A DNA stretch of 64,000 nt from CAZCPB01 sp044223975 (GCA_044223975.1 JBGALI010000007.1:138927-202926), one strand, 5' to 3'. Shown: positions 27,482 through 36,752, counted from the stretch's first letter. Made by a program: numbers and translations. Notes: generated from the sequence alone by a model not told the origin.

Positions 27482-28363
27482 TTAATCCCAGATCGCCCTG
27501 AACTCCGCCGCCGATGACCCCGCCGAGGTGAACATACCGAGGTACGCGTTGCTCTTCGACGCATCGTCGGGCTCGTCGAAGAACAACACATCATTCCACG
27601 TCGCGCCGTCGCTGCCGCGGTAGGTGCCGAACGTCCCGTCGTGGTACGTGGTGCAGAAGTCCACGTGCGCATCGTTGAACCCGATGTTGCCCTCCCAGGT
27701 CGTGCGTCCGCCGTGGATGAGGAATGTGTACGAGTCAGGGCTCTTGACCTTGGCAGCAACGGACGGTGCCTTCTGCTTCACCACCGACGCGATCTCGGGC
27801 CCGCGGTTGCCGAGGATGGCCTCGGTCGCCGAGAAGGTGTTGGACCAGCGGCTCAGCCGCTCATCGCTGGGCACCAGGTGCGCGTAGCTCATGCCGCCGG
27901 GTCTGGGTCCGGTGAAATCGGCGTTGAACGCGGGGTCCCACATCGCCTTGTCCGGGCGCACGGCCTTCTTCGGTGTGTTGAACTCGTAGCTGGCGTACTG
28001 CTGGATGTTCCCGTTCGCTTCCGCCGGACTCACCAGGATGTCGGTCGGCACGGAGCCGTTCCAGATCATGAGCGACATGATGTTGGCGGTGGTGTCCTTG
28101 GCGCGGCCGGCATCGGCGACCGTGTCGCCCGCCACATCAATCGCCGACGGGAGCGGGTACGAGTCCTTGTTGTTGTTGGCCCAGATGGACATCGCCTGGA
28201 CCACGCCTCGGACCTGGCTGGAGTCCTTGATCTGGCGGCCGCCATGATGATGAGACCTTCCGATCGTCGGCAACAGCACCGCGAGGATGATGACCACCGT
28301 CACGATGACCAAAGTGAGTTCGATGAGCGTGAACGCGCGACCACGTTGAATGCGAGGATTCAT
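27482..28363 (-). CDS. Prepilin-type N-terminal cleavage/methylation protein, tandem copy 2
   Basis: A 293-residue paralogue of the downstream gene. It shares 'NIMSLMIWNGSVPTD', 'LGNRGPEIASV', 'GNIGFNDAHVDFCTT' and the terminal 'EFRAIWD'. The N-terminus 'RAFTLIELTLVIVTVVIIL' is the prepilin signal, with a histidine-rich patch 'RSHHHGG' soon after the helix. Of three clustered ATGs (28378, 28369, 28363) the last has AAAGG at proper spacing. The two copies are clearly homologous but diverged in their middle parts. Confidence 0.8.
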   Translation of the reverse strand: MNPRIQRGRAFTLIELTLVIVTVVIILAVLLPTIGRSHHHGGRQIKDSSQVRGVVQAMSIWANNNKDSYPLPSAIDVAGDTVADAGRAKDTTANIMSLMIWNGSVPTDILVSPAEANGNIQQYASYEFNTPKKAVRPDKAMWDPAFNADFTGPRPGGMSYAHLVPSDERLSRWSNTFSATEAILGNRGPEIASVVKQKAPSVAAKVKSPDSYTFLIHGGRTTWEGNIGFNDAHVDFCTTYHDGTFGTYRGSDGATWNDVLFFDEPDDASKSNAYLGMFTSAGSSAAEFRAIWD

Positions 28364-28602
28364 GACCATGCCTTTCATGATGTCCCACGAGAACCGAAAA
28401 TAATCGAACGAGAGCACGCGCGGACATGGTCCATGTCCGCGAGGATGATCCGTCGGATTGCGGCGCGGGCGCTCTTCCCTGCCCAGGGTTCTGCCGGAGC
28501 CGGCAGAGCGTGCCCGTTGATCAGAGCAGAACTTGAATTCTCCCTGCGCTTCGCCGCGGTCCAGCGTTGGGTTCCGGCAATCCCGCGGGTCTGCGCCAGG
28601 GC

Positions 28603-29148
28603 TCAGGTGCCCGACGGTCGCACCATGATCGCCAGCACGATGATGACGAAGACCACGATCACGGCGATGGCCACAAAGACCGGGATGTTCCTCGAACCTG
28701 CGGCGATCGACGTATGCGGATGCGATGCGCCGGGTGGGTTCCCTCCACGGTCGGGAACTCCGACCGGCGCCGGGTTCGCTGCAATCGTGGGGCTTGCCCC
28801 CTCGGGGGTTTCTGCACCCGATCGAGGGGCGGCGGAACCAGCGACGGTTGCGGAAGGGGCCGCGCCCGCCGACCGGATGACGTGACGCGAGGATTCTTGC
28901 GCCCAGCTCAGGTGCATCGACTGCGCCTGGATGAACTTCAGCAGTTCCTGAGCCTTCTTCAGATCTCCCGCGCGTACCAGCACGCGGTGCTCGCGCACGG
29001 GGCGCCCGCCGGGCGTTGTTGCCGCCGCATCGGCGTGCGTGGTCTCGGTCTGCACCCCGTGGGCGTGCAGCGCTTCAGCAATCGTCGCGGCCTCGAATTC
29101 TCGGCGCAGCGTCGTCAAGACCACGAAATCGTTGCGATCGTCAGGCAC
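28603..29148 (-). CDS. DUF2007-domain membrane-anchored protein 1
   Basis: A 181-residue protein. The N-terminal 75 residues resemble the DUF2007 'putative signal transducing protein' fold ('FVVLTTLRREFEAATIAEAL' split by a predicted turn, then 'HRVLVRAGDLKKAQELL'). A proline/alanine linker follows, and a C-terminal transmembrane helix at about 153-174 ('VFVAIAVIVVFVIIVLAIM'). This is a tail-anchored layout. It starts with GTG. The adjacent gene has the same architecture, so this is another tandem pair. Function unknown. Confidence 0.6.
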   Translation of the reverse strand: MPDDRNDFVVLTTLRREFEAATIAEALHAHGVQTETTHADAAATTPGGRPVREHRVLVRAGDLKKAQELLKFIQAQSMHLSWAQESSRHVIRSAGAAPSATVAGSAAPRSGAETPEGASPTIAANPAPVGVPDRGGNPPGASHPHTSIAAGSRNIPVFVAIAVIVVFVIIVLAIMVRPSGT

Positions 29149-29216
29149 GCGGCAATGTTACGGGCCGGGGAAGGCTTGGGCGATACGTGCTCTGCCCCGC
29201 GACCGATTTCGCCGGA

Positions 29217-29672
29217 TTACGGCCGCCGCCAAGGCAGGCTCTGAAAAAGCCCGGGAGCAAACCGCGGGAGCACGAACACCACCAGCAGCAGGAGTCCGAG
29301 CACCACGATCCACGCGGTGATCAGCCGTCGTTGGTCCAGAACACGGCGTGATGGCGGACGCGATTCGTCGGCGTCCTGCGCCACCCCCTCGCCGGGCGGG
29401 CCGACGTCGACCTCGCTCCAATCCAGGTCGACCGAGTCCGCCTTGATCGCGCGAAGCATCTCTCCCGCCCGCTCCAGGTCGGCGCGGCGCACCATGACTT
29501 TCACATCGTTGTTGATCCCGAATTCCCACTGGCCGACGCGAGCAGCCATACCGAAGACTTCGGACGGCACGCCCTGATTGCGGAGCGACTCGGCGATCGT
29601 TTCGGCCTCGAACTCGCTGCGGGCGGAGGTCAGGGGGACGAGGATGTCGGGGTCTTTCCCTTCTGTGCTCAC
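29217..29672 (-). CDS. DUF2007-domain membrane-anchored protein 2
   Basis: A 151-residue protein with the same layout as its neighbour: an N-terminal DUF2007-like domain ('VPLTSARSEFEAETIAESL' and 'VKVMVRRADLERAGEML'), a short acidic linker and one C-terminal transmembrane helix near 119-138. GTG start at 29672. The domain is thought to have a GlnB-like ferredoxin fold, but no ligand is established. It could be cotranscribed with the neighbour 68 bp downstream. Confidence 0.6.
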   Translation of the reverse strand: MSTEGKDPDILVPLTSARSEFEAETIAESLRNQGVPSEVFGMAARVGQWEFGINNDVKVMVRRADLERAGEMLRAIKADSVDLDWSEVDVGPPGEGVAQDADESRPPSRRVLDQRRLITAWIVVLGLLLLVVFVLPRFAPGLFQSLPWRRP

Positions 29673-29704
29673 GTCACATCATATGGACGTCCCGGCAACT
29701 CATT

Positions 29705-30850
29705 TCACGCCGGCTCAACCCGCCGCGTGTACGTGATTTCTCGTTCCTGCAACTCTGCGATCACCGTGTCGAGCATCCCCGGCACCTGACCAACAAGCTC
29801 AGGCACGATCACGCCCGGCTTTCGAAACTTCCCACACGCAATCTGGCGGGCCATGATCGTGCACGGGAACCCGGTCGTGCGCGACATGCTCGTGGCCTTG
29901 GTCTTGTGGTCGTAGAAATCGTGGAGGTCCCACACGCGCCGCTCGCGCTTCCCCTGGTGCTCGCCGGCGACGATGATCCGCATCACCGTCACGTCTTCCT
30001 CGCCGGGCTTGAACGTCCACATGGGGAACATGAGCTTGGAGATCACGTCCAGCGGGCGCACCTTCACGCCGTTGACATCGATCGGCTCCTGGCTGAAAAG
30101 GCCCGTCGCCCGCAGCACTCGCATCAACTCGTAGTGCCCGGGGTAGCGGAGCGTCTTCTCCTTCATGAACGGCACGGTGTGCGTGCGCGCCAGGCTGCGC
30201 AGGCCGTCGGTGTTCACCGCTTCCAGCGTGCCCACGCCGGGAAAGTCCATCAACTCCGGTTCGCTGAGCGCTTCGCGCACCACGACCTTGCCGTGCTCCA
30301 CCAGACGCGTCGGGCGGGTGTACTCCTCGAGCACATCGCCCGGCGAGAAGGGCGCCTTGTACTGGAACGGCCACCGCCTCTCGCGCGGCAGGCCTCCGAC
30401 GTAGATCTCGATCGTTTCGCAGCGATCCATCGTCGCCGCCTCGTGCCCCGCCAGCAGGTGGCTCATGCCGGGAGCGACGCCCATATCGACTACGGCCGTG
30501 ACACCGTGCTTTTTCGCTAGCCCGTCCAGATCGATCGCATCCTCGGCCATGAACGTGATGTCGCTGTAGTTCTTCCCAGCCTCGATCACGGCGCGGAGCG
30601 TCTGAAGCCCGATCCGGCTGGCGATCGCTCCCAGCACGATGTCAAAGGGGGCGATGACCTTCTTGACGGCGCCGGGGTCCGACAAGTCCGCCTTCACGGT
30701 CTTGAGCCTGCCCCCGGCGCGGCTGTTCGCTGCCGCGAGGTTTTCTTCGCGGGCATCCACGATGGTCACCGCGTACGAGGCGTCGGCCGCCATGTCGGCG
30801 GCCATGACCGACCCGACCATTCCGGCGCCGAGCACGATAGCTGAAGGCAT
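29705..30850 (-). CDS. Saccharopine dehydrogenase-family oxidoreductase
   Basis: A 381-residue NAD(P)-dependent enzyme. The Rossmann motif 'IVLGAGMVGSVMAADMA' (GxGxxG) is at the N-terminus, followed by 'VTIVDAREENLAAAN'. A mid-region catalytic-type stretch reads 'AVVDMGVAPGMSHLLAGHEA', and the C-terminal part has 'GFPCTIMARQIACGKF'. Family members act in lysine degradation, homospermidine or carboxynorspermidine synthesis, and related reactions; no neighbour identifies the substrate. ATG 30850 with AGGAG six bases upstream is preferred over an ATG at 30871. Confidence 0.83.
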   Translation of the reverse strand: MPSAIVLGAGMVGSVMAADMAADASYAVTIVDAREENLAAANSRAGGRLKTVKADLSDPGAVKKVIAPFDIVLGAIASRIGLQTLRAVIEAGKNYSDITFMAEDAIDLDGLAKKHGVTAVVDMGVAPGMSHLLAGHEAATMDRCETIEIYVGGLPRERRWPFQYKAPFSPGDVLEEYTRPTRLVEHGKVVVREALSEPELMDFPGVGTLEAVNTDGLRSLARTHTVPFMKEKTLRYPGHYELMRVLRATGLFSQEPIDVNGVKVRPLDVISKLMFPMWTFKPGEEDVTVMRIIVAGEHQGKRERRVWDLHDFYDHKTKATSMSRTTGFPCTIMARQIACGKFRKPGVIVPELVGQVPGMLDTVIAELQEREITYTRRVEPA

Positions 30851-30901
30851 ACGTCTCTCCTCGCGAAGCACCGCGATTCCCGCGCCGGAGCGCGGCCCAC
30901 C

Positions 30902-31933
30902 TCACTCCGCCCCGGGCATCCAGAGGTAATACACGCCCGAAGCCCCGGACGCCAGGCCCGGCAGCGTCATCGAGTCGAGCCTGATCTGGACCAGATTGAT
31001 CTCCTGATCGCGCGAGCGCGACTCGGAAGGGGTGAGATCGTCGATCGAGGCGTACGGCGTGCGGGGCTTGGCATCCTCGCCGACGAACTTTACCAGCCGC
31101 GCGTTCTTCAGGCCGGCCAGCTCCTTGGCCAGTGCGAACGCCTCGCGCACGCCACCCTCCTTGTCAGCCAGCCCGATGGCGACGGCGTGGGCGCCGGTCA
31201 TGACGCGCCCGTCCACCGCATCCGGTGTCGCGGCAAGATGGAACGCAGGGCGTCGCTCCACGACCAGCCCTTTGAAGCGCGCGTAGAACTCGTCGACCAC
31301 GCCCTGCAGCACCGCGTACTGACCTTCCTTGATGGGCTCGAACGGGCTGGCGAGGTCCTTGTTCGGCCCCGACACCACGTCTCGCGACTTGATCCCGATC
31401 CGGTTCAGGCCCTCGCTGAAATTGATGGTGGGGATGATGACGCCGATGGAGCCGGTGATCGTGGTCGGTTGCACGACGATTTTGTCTGCGGCGCACGCGA
31501 GGTAGTACCCACCGCTGGCCGCAACTTCTCCGAGCGATGCGACGACCGGCTTCTTGGTCGTCTCGGCGAACCGCCGGACCTCGTGGAACATGATGTCGCT
31601 GCCGGTCACCGTGCCGCCGGGCGAGTTGATGCGGAGGATGATCGCCCTGACCGAGGAGTCCTTCTCCGCGGCGTCCAGGCGAGCGACAAGTTGGTCGACG
31701 GGGCTGGGGCTGCTCCCGAGCAGGCCCGGCATGCGGACGTCCGAGATCAATCCGCGGACGTCGATCATGGCCACGGTGCCGTCCGAGGGCCCGGGTTCAT
31801 CGAGCACGGTCTTCGCGACGAGGTCCCCGCTGTCGGCCGGCAACCCGACGTTGACGTTGATCTTCGGCGTGCACCCCGAGAGGAGTACGCCCGCGCATGC
31901 CCCGGCGGCCGCGAGCCCCAGGCTCCGGATCAT
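30902..31933 (-). CDS. sppA: SppA-like S49 signal peptide peptidase (lipoprotein)
   Basis: A 343-residue serine protease of family S49. The N-terminus is a lipoprotein signal ending in LLSGC. 'IILRINSPGGTVTGSDIMF' forms the substrate groove, 'ASLGEVAASGGYYLACAAD' holds the nucleophile Ser, and 'SGPNKDLASPF' contains the Lys of the Ser-Lys dyad. At this length it is the short, single-domain form. SppA digests signal peptides left in the membrane. An ATG at 31981 would lengthen the signal by 16 residues. It is divergent from rsmH with about 90 bp between starts. Confidence 0.88.
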   Translation of the reverse strand: MIRSLGLAAAGACAGVLLSGCTPKINVNVGLPADSGDLVAKTVLDEPGPSDGTVAMIDVRGLISDVRMPGLLGSSPSPVDQLVARLDAAEKDSSVRAIILRINSPGGTVTGSDIMFHEVRRFAETTKKPVVASLGEVAASGGYYLACAADKIVVQPTTITGSIGVIIPTINFSEGLNRIGIKSRDVVSGPNKDLASPFEPIKEGQYAVLQGVVDEFYARFKGLVVERRPAFHLAATPDAVDGRVMTGAHAVAIGLADKEGGVREAFALAKELAGLKNARLVKFVGEDAKPRTPYASIDDLTPSESRSRDQEINLVQIRLDSMTLPGLASGASGVYYLWMPGAE

Positions 31934-32024
31934 GCCCCCCCGGCGTCGGAGGGCACAACGGCAGGATCGTGAGATGTTCATGCGAACAGTCTACGGCGGC
32001 CCCGGTCGGGTTCTACGCTGGGGT

Positions 32025-32993
32025 GTGAACGAGGGGCACGTCCCGGTCCTGCTGCCAGAGATCCTTGAACTGTTGGCCCCTGCGCCCGGTGAGGTCTATG
32101 TCGACTGCACCGTCGGTCGCGGAGGGCACGCGGCGGCCATCGCTCCGCGCCTGTTCCCCGGCGGTCGGGTTGTCATCAACGATCTCGACGCCGCGAATCT
32201 CGAGCACGCCCGAGAGCGCGTGTTGTGTGCAACGGAACAGGCGCAATCTCCGGCGTCCACGGTCGTCGTGGTGCGCGGAAATTACGCGGCGCTGCCGCGG
32301 GCGCTTGCCGAAGCGCAAATCTGTGCCGATCTGGTCCTCGCCGACCTGGGTTTTTCGTCCAGCCAGGTGGACGACCCGGCGCGCGGCTTTTCCTTCAGCA
32401 AGGACGGACCGCTCGACATGCGTTTGGACCCCTCCAGCCCGGTGAACGCCGCGGACCTGGTGGCGTCGCTCCCGGAGGCGGAGCTGGCGTCGCTCATCCG
32501 CGACTTTGGTGAAGAACGGCACGCGACACTCGTGGCCCGAAAACTTGTCCGCGCGCGCCGGGAGCAACCGATAACGACCACGCGGCAGCTGGCAGAGCTG
32601 GTCCGCTCGGCCCTGGGGACTCGGGGCGACGCTTCGGGGATCCACCCCGCGACTCGGACCTTTCAGGCGCTCCGCATCGCCGTCAACGACGAGATCGGAA
32701 GCTTGGAGGCGTTCCTGGCCGGGGTGTTGCGGGGGGCTCACGGCGCGGCGAAGGGTTCGCCGACGTGGCTCGCACCGGGCGCGCGGGTTGCGGTAATCTC
32801 GTTCCACTCGCTGGAGGACAGGCCGGTGAAGCACGCGTTCGAGAGATTGGTCGAGGAGGGCGTGGGCGAAGCGCTCACCCGTTCTCCCGTTCGCGCCGGC
32901 GAAGCGGAGACTCAGAGCAATCCCCGGGCGCGGTCGGCCAAGCTCCGTGCGGTGCGGATCGCCCCCGCACAGGGGCGCGACGGATCGGTATGA
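32025..32993 (+). CDS. rsmH: 16S rRNA m4C1402 methyltransferase RsmH (MraW)
   Basis: A 322-residue S-adenosylmethionine-dependent methyltransferase acting on C1402 of 16S rRNA. The start region 'NEGHVPVLLPEILELL' and the SAM motif 'DCTVGRGGHA' are canonical, as are 'LADLGFSSSQVDDPARGFSF' and 'AVISFHSLEDR'. GTG 32025 begins the conserved block; an ATG at 31974 with AGGA upstream is in frame and would add 17 residues. It opens a division cluster with the LysM, ftsL-like and ftsI genes, as mraW does in the dcw cluster, but no mraZ precedes it. Confidence 0.94.
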   Translation: MNEGHVPVLLPEILELLAPAPGEVYVDCTVGRGGHAAAIAPRLFPGGRVVINDLDAANLEHARERVLCATEQAQSPASTVVVVRGNYAALPRALAEAQICADLVLADLGFSSSQVDDPARGFSFSKDGPLDMRLDPSSPVNAADLVASLPEAELASLIRDFGEERHATLVARKLVRARREQPITTTRQLAELVRSALGTRGDASGIHPATRTFQALRIAVNDEIGSLEAFLAGVLRGAHGAAKGSPTWLAPGARVAVISFHSLEDRPVKHAFERLVEEGVGEALTRSPVRAGEAETQSNPRARSAKLRAVRIAPAQGRDGSV

Positions 32994-33114
32994 TGCGGCC
33001 CCGCGTTCCGAAAGGGCGCGGGTTCGATTCTGGTCGGCGGGAGCATCGGACGCTCCCGAGTGTCTTGAAGGTTGTTGCGGCTCCCACGGCCGGGAGCCAT
33101 GAAGGACACACGCA

Positions 33115-33924
33115 GTGACGCGCGAACTCAAGCTGGCTCTCATCGTCGGATTCTCGCTGGTCCTCATCGTTACGGTGCTGGTCAGCGACCACCTCTCCAA
33201 GGCGCGCCGCCAGACGCTGGCATCGCCGCAGGCGGACATGCCGCTGGCGTTGATGCAGCCCGAGCCGGCGCCCCCGGCGATCGCGATGTCCGACAGTTCG
33301 CCCCGGCTGATCCCCGCCCACGAGGCGTCCGAGCCCGCGGCGCTCGAGGCTCGCGCCGAGCCGGTTCCTGAGCCGATCGATATCCACCTGGGCACAAAGT
33401 CCGGCCGCGGCCCCGCCGTCCCGACAACCCCCGACAAGGCTCTGGACTCGTCGATCGCCGCTGCCCCGAACAAGGCGATCAAGGAGCCGCCCGCCGAGAC
33501 GGTTTCCGCGGAGCGCACCCACGTCGTCGCCGAGGGCGAGACGCTCTTCCAGATCGCCAAGAAGTACTACGGCGCCGGCAACTCCTGGCCCAAGATCGCG
33601 CAGTACAACGGCATCCGCGCCGAGGCGATTAAGCCCGGCACGACGCTCCGTCTGCCCGGCCTCGAGGCGTCACCCGCGCTTGCCGTGGCTCCCCGGACCG
33701 CTCCCAAAAAGGGCAACGACGCGAGCTTGATCGTTCCCAAGAAGTCCGCCGATTCGACCTTGCATCCCAAGATCTACACGGTCAAGCAGGGTGACACGCT
33801 CGCCAGCATCTCCCGCCGCATGCTCGGCTCGCCCGAGCGTCTGGCCGACCTGGTTCGGCTGAACGGGATCGAGGACACCGACACGCTCAGCATCGGCCAG
33901 ACGATCAAGCTCCCCAATTCCTGA
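33115..33924 (+). CDS. Membrane-anchored protein with two LysM domains
   Basis: A 269-residue protein. A transmembrane anchor covers about residues 9-26, a proline/alanine-rich linker follows, then two LysM domains: 'HVVAEGETLFQIAKKYYG' through 'LRLPG' (about 137-182) and 'YTVKQGDTLASISRRMLG' through 'IKLPNS' (about 222-268). LysM binds the GlcNAc of peptidoglycan. GTG 33115 has AAGGA nine bases upstream. It lies between rsmH and the ftsL-like gene, so a role in division-site wall work is a fair inference. No catalytic domain is attached. Confidence 0.85.
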   Translation: MTRELKLALIVGFSLVLIVTVLVSDHLSKARRQTLASPQADMPLALMQPEPAPPAIAMSDSSPRLIPAHEASEPAALEARAEPVPEPIDIHLGTKSGRGPAVPTTPDKALDSSIAAAPNKAIKEPPAETVSAERTHVVAEGETLFQIAKKYYGAGNSWPKIAQYNGIRAEAIKPGTTLRLPGLEASPALAVAPRTAPKKGNDASLIVPKKSADSTLHPKIYTVKQGDTLASISRRMLGSPERLADLVRLNGIEDTDTLSIGQTIKLPNS

Positions 33925-33967
33925 GCCGGCGGTCCTTCGGTGGCGTTTCGCGGGACTGGAGGTTCGG

Positions 33968-34390
33968 GTGTTCGCCAAGCTCGTCGCGGTCATCTTGGGC
34001 ATCGGCGTGATCGGCTGTGGCCTTCTGGCCCTGCGCCAGCAGCGCCTCGAAGCCGCGAGCGAACTGGCCCGGGTCCAGGTCCGCATCCGCGATCAGGACG
34101 AGCGGCTGTGGCGGCTGCGATCGGACATCGCCCGGCGCACCACGCCGGAGCACGTTCGCGAGATGGCTGCCGCGATCGGGCCGCTCCGCCCCTTGGTGCC
34201 CCAGCTGCCTGCGCACAATCTCGAGATGCGTCGCGCGGCGGGTGACGAAGCCGGTCCGAAGGTCGTCGACGCCGCTCCGCTACCGCGCGTGCCCACGGGT
34301 GTTCCCAGTCTTGCCCCTCCGCCGGGATTACCCAAGCTGTCCGGCAAGAACCGTGCATCCAAGTACGCCAAGGTGGAGACCGAGCGGTGA
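33968..34390 (+). CDS. ftsL: FtsL-like division protein
   Basis: A 140-residue bitopic protein: transmembrane helix at about 4-22, then a coiled-coil-prone segment ('LEAASELARVQVRIRDQDERLWRLRSDI' in part) and a proline-rich tail. It sits in the classical FtsL slot between rsmH and ftsI, and its last codon overlaps the ftsI GTG (GTGA). FtsL proteins are poorly conserved, so the name rests on position, size and topology. GTG 33968 has GGAGG six bases upstream. Confidence 0.6.
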   Translation: MFAKLVAVILGIGVIGCGLLALRQQRLEAASELARVQVRIRDQDERLWRLRSDIARRTTPEHVREMAAAIGPLRPLVPQLPAHNLEMRRAAGDEAGPKVVDAAPLPRVPTGVPSLAPPPGLPKLSGKNRASKYAKVETER

Positions 34391-36558
34391 CAACCGAAGC
34401 GAGCCTCGGCTCGACCCGGCGGATCGATGCGGTGGCCTATGCCGCCGCTATCGGCGTCACGGTTCTGATGGTGGCCCTCCTCGCGCGGGTGGTACAACTC
34501 CAGTTGGTCCCGGGGACCAAGCTCGAGGCGTACCTGACGCCAAAGGTCAGCACTCGCCGCGAACTTCCGGCACGCGGCGACCTGGTCGACCGACGCAATC
34601 GTCAGCTCGCCGTGACCCGCTTTGCCACGCGAGTAGTGGTGGACCCCACGCTGTTCCCCAACCCGCCGGACGAGGCGATCGGACGGCTTGCGACCGCGAT
34701 GAGCATCTCACCCGATGCCGTGGGCGAGCGCGTGATGTGGTCGTTTCGCAAGAACGTCGAGCGGGGATGGTCTCCCTCAGATCCGCCCGGCACGACAGCC
34801 AACAAGCCCAAGCTGCCGTCGGGGGTCGAATCATTCCTCCGCATGCTGGCGCCTTCAAAGGCCGCTCGCCCGTCGCCCGGATCCGAGGGTGTGATCCTCG
34901 CAGAGGGCGAAGACCCCGAGGCCCAACTCGCCAAGGGGTTCATCAGGTACCTGCCGGTTGGAGGTGTGCTGGATGATTCCGCGGCCGCCGCGGTGAGGGG
35001 CCTGAAGATCTCCGGTGTCCAGCTCGAGGAGTGCGCGGTTCGCGAGTACCCCGGCGGCGGAGAGGTCGCGGCCCTGGTCGGCAAGGTCGGCTTCGAGAAC
35101 AAGGGGTTGATGGGGATGGAGCAGCGTCTGGACGCCAAGCTCCTCGGCACACCGGGCAAGGTGTCGTACGTTCGCGACGCCCTCGGCACACCCCTGTGGG
35201 TTGAACCCGGCCAGGTGCGCCCCGCCACGCCCGGCCAGGATGTGCGACTCTCGATCGACCTCGAACTTCAGCGCATCGGCTACGAGGAACTCCTGCGGGG
35301 CGTCGAAGACGCCAACGCCAACGGCGGACGGCTGGTCATCCTCGACCCCGCGACGGGCGAGATCCTGGCCATGGCGGACGTGGTCCGTCCGATCGCGGGT
35401 GCGGTCGAGTACCCCTGGGTGCCCGTCAGCGTGAAGGGTACGGGCCACGAGGCTCCTGAACCCTCGCCGGCCCCCGGCGGCAAGCGGTTCATCACGATCC
35501 ACGAGGACCCGGCCCGGCTGGCGCACCCCGCCTTGGCCCGAAATCGATGCATCGAGGACATCTACGAGCCCGGCTCGACGTTCAAGCCGTTCGTGTGGTC
35601 AACGATCACTGAACTTGGCCTTGCGAAGGTCGACGAAGTCTTCGATACCGAGGGCGGGCACTTCAAGACCTACTACGGGCGCTACATCGAGGATGTCACC
35701 AAGCGCGCCGAGATGACCTGGCGCGAGGTGCTGATCAATTCCAGCAACATCGGCATGATCAAGGCGGCCGAGCGCCTGACGTACCCGCAGCTGCACGACA
35801 CGGTCGCACGGTTCGGCTTCGGCAAGCCCACGGGGATTCTGCGGCTGACGAGCGAGCAGGGACTGGGCGGCGAGGCGTCGGGCATCGTGACTCCGCTCAA
35901 GACGTGGACGAAATACACGCACACCTCCGTCGCGTACGGGCATGAGGTCGCCGTGACTCCGGTGCAGATGGTGCGGGGGTTCAGTGCATTCGCCCGCTCC
36001 GGGCGGCTTGCCGGCACTCTGCCCAGCCTCCGTTTGACCGCGCGTAGTTCTGATGAGGGCGCGGACGCCGTGGTGTACCGAGTTCTTCCGCCCGAGATCG
36101 CCGAACTGACGCGCCGCACGATGCGCGGCGTAGCCGAGAACATGGAAAAGAGCCTCGCCGACAAGCACGCCGCCGGCAGCACCGGCGAGACGGGCTGGAA
36201 GTACCCCATGTTCGGCAAGTCGGGCACGGCTGAGATTCCGCTCGGGAAGCCCCCGAAGGGTTTCCGCAGGCCGCGTGGTTCGAGCGGGTACTACGACGGT
36301 CAGTACAACTCCAGCTTCATTGCCGGCGGGCCGGTTGAAGATCCTCGCCTGGTCGTGCTGGTGGTCATCGACGATCCGGGCCCGGAAAAGGTGCGCGGCA
36401 AGGTCCACTACGGATCCAAGGTCGCCGGCCCGGTCGTGCGCCGTGTCATGGAGCGGGGCCTCACGTACCTCGGAACGCCGGTGCCTCCCCCGGACCCGGC
36501 CATCGAGGATCATGCCGTGCAGACGGCGGCGGCCCAGTTGAGCGGCGTTCACGAGTGA
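34387..36558 (+). CDS. ftsI: Class B penicillin-binding protein FtsI (PBP3)
   Basis: A 723-residue septal peptidoglycan transpeptidase. One transmembrane helix near 18-40, a PBP dimerisation domain starting 'RGDLVDRRNRQLAVTRFA', and a transpeptidase domain with all three motifs: S-T-F-K (Ser397), S-S-N (about 452) and K-S-G-T (about 611). No PASTA domain. It is longer than the usual 580-640, with extra sequence before the catalytic serine around 'GHEAPEPSPAPGGKRF' and in the pedestal. The start overlaps ftsL. No murE or mraY follows on this strand, so the cluster is cut short. Confidence 0.93.
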   Translation: MTTEASLGSTRRIDAVAYAAAIGVTVLMVALLARVVQLQLVPGTKLEAYLTPKVSTRRELPARGDLVDRRNRQLAVTRFATRVVVDPTLFPNPPDEAIGRLATAMSISPDAVGERVMWSFRKNVERGWSPSDPPGTTANKPKLPSGVESFLRMLAPSKAARPSPGSEGVILAEGEDPEAQLAKGFIRYLPVGGVLDDSAAAAVRGLKISGVQLEECAVREYPGGGEVAALVGKVGFENKGLMGMEQRLDAKLLGTPGKVSYVRDALGTPLWVEPGQVRPATPGQDVRLSIDLELQRIGYEELLRGVEDANANGGRLVILDPATGEILAMADVVRPIAGAVEYPWVPVSVKGTGHEAPEPSPAPGGKRFITIHEDPARLAHPALARNRCIEDIYEPGSTFKPFVWSTITELGLAKVDEVFDTEGGHFKTYYGRYIEDVTKRAEMTWREVLINSSNIGMIKAAERLTYPQLHDTVARFGFGKPTGILRLTSEQGLGGEASGIVTPLKTWTKYTHTSVAYGHEVAVTPVQMVRGFSAFARSGRLAGTLPSLRLTARSSDEGADAVVYRVLPPEIAELTRRTMRGVAENMEKSLADKHAAGSTGETGWKYPMFGKSGTAEIPLGKPPKGFRRPRGSSGYYDGQYNSSFIAGGPVEDPRLVVLVVIDDPGPEKVRGKVHYGSKVAGPVVRRVMERGLTYLGTPVPPPDPAIEDHAVQTAAAQLSGVHE

Positions 36559-36752
36559 TCGCTCGGCGGCGCTGGCTCGTGCTCGCTCTCGTCCAAACAT
36601 CTGGTTGACTCTGGTGCGGGCAAAGGAGGCCCCGCGTGAATTCGCGGCGATGGACCCAAATGTCCAGCGGAATCGTCGCGCCAGCGACGCGTGGGCGCGA
36701 GGATCCCGCCGGAGCGCGCGCACGCTCCGGAATGCGCCGCGTCGTGCCCGGC

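Noticed and set aside
30902..31981. Long plus-strand frame opposite sppA leading into rsmH
   Set aside because: It is a shadow of sppA; the conserved RsmH sequence begins only at about 32025.
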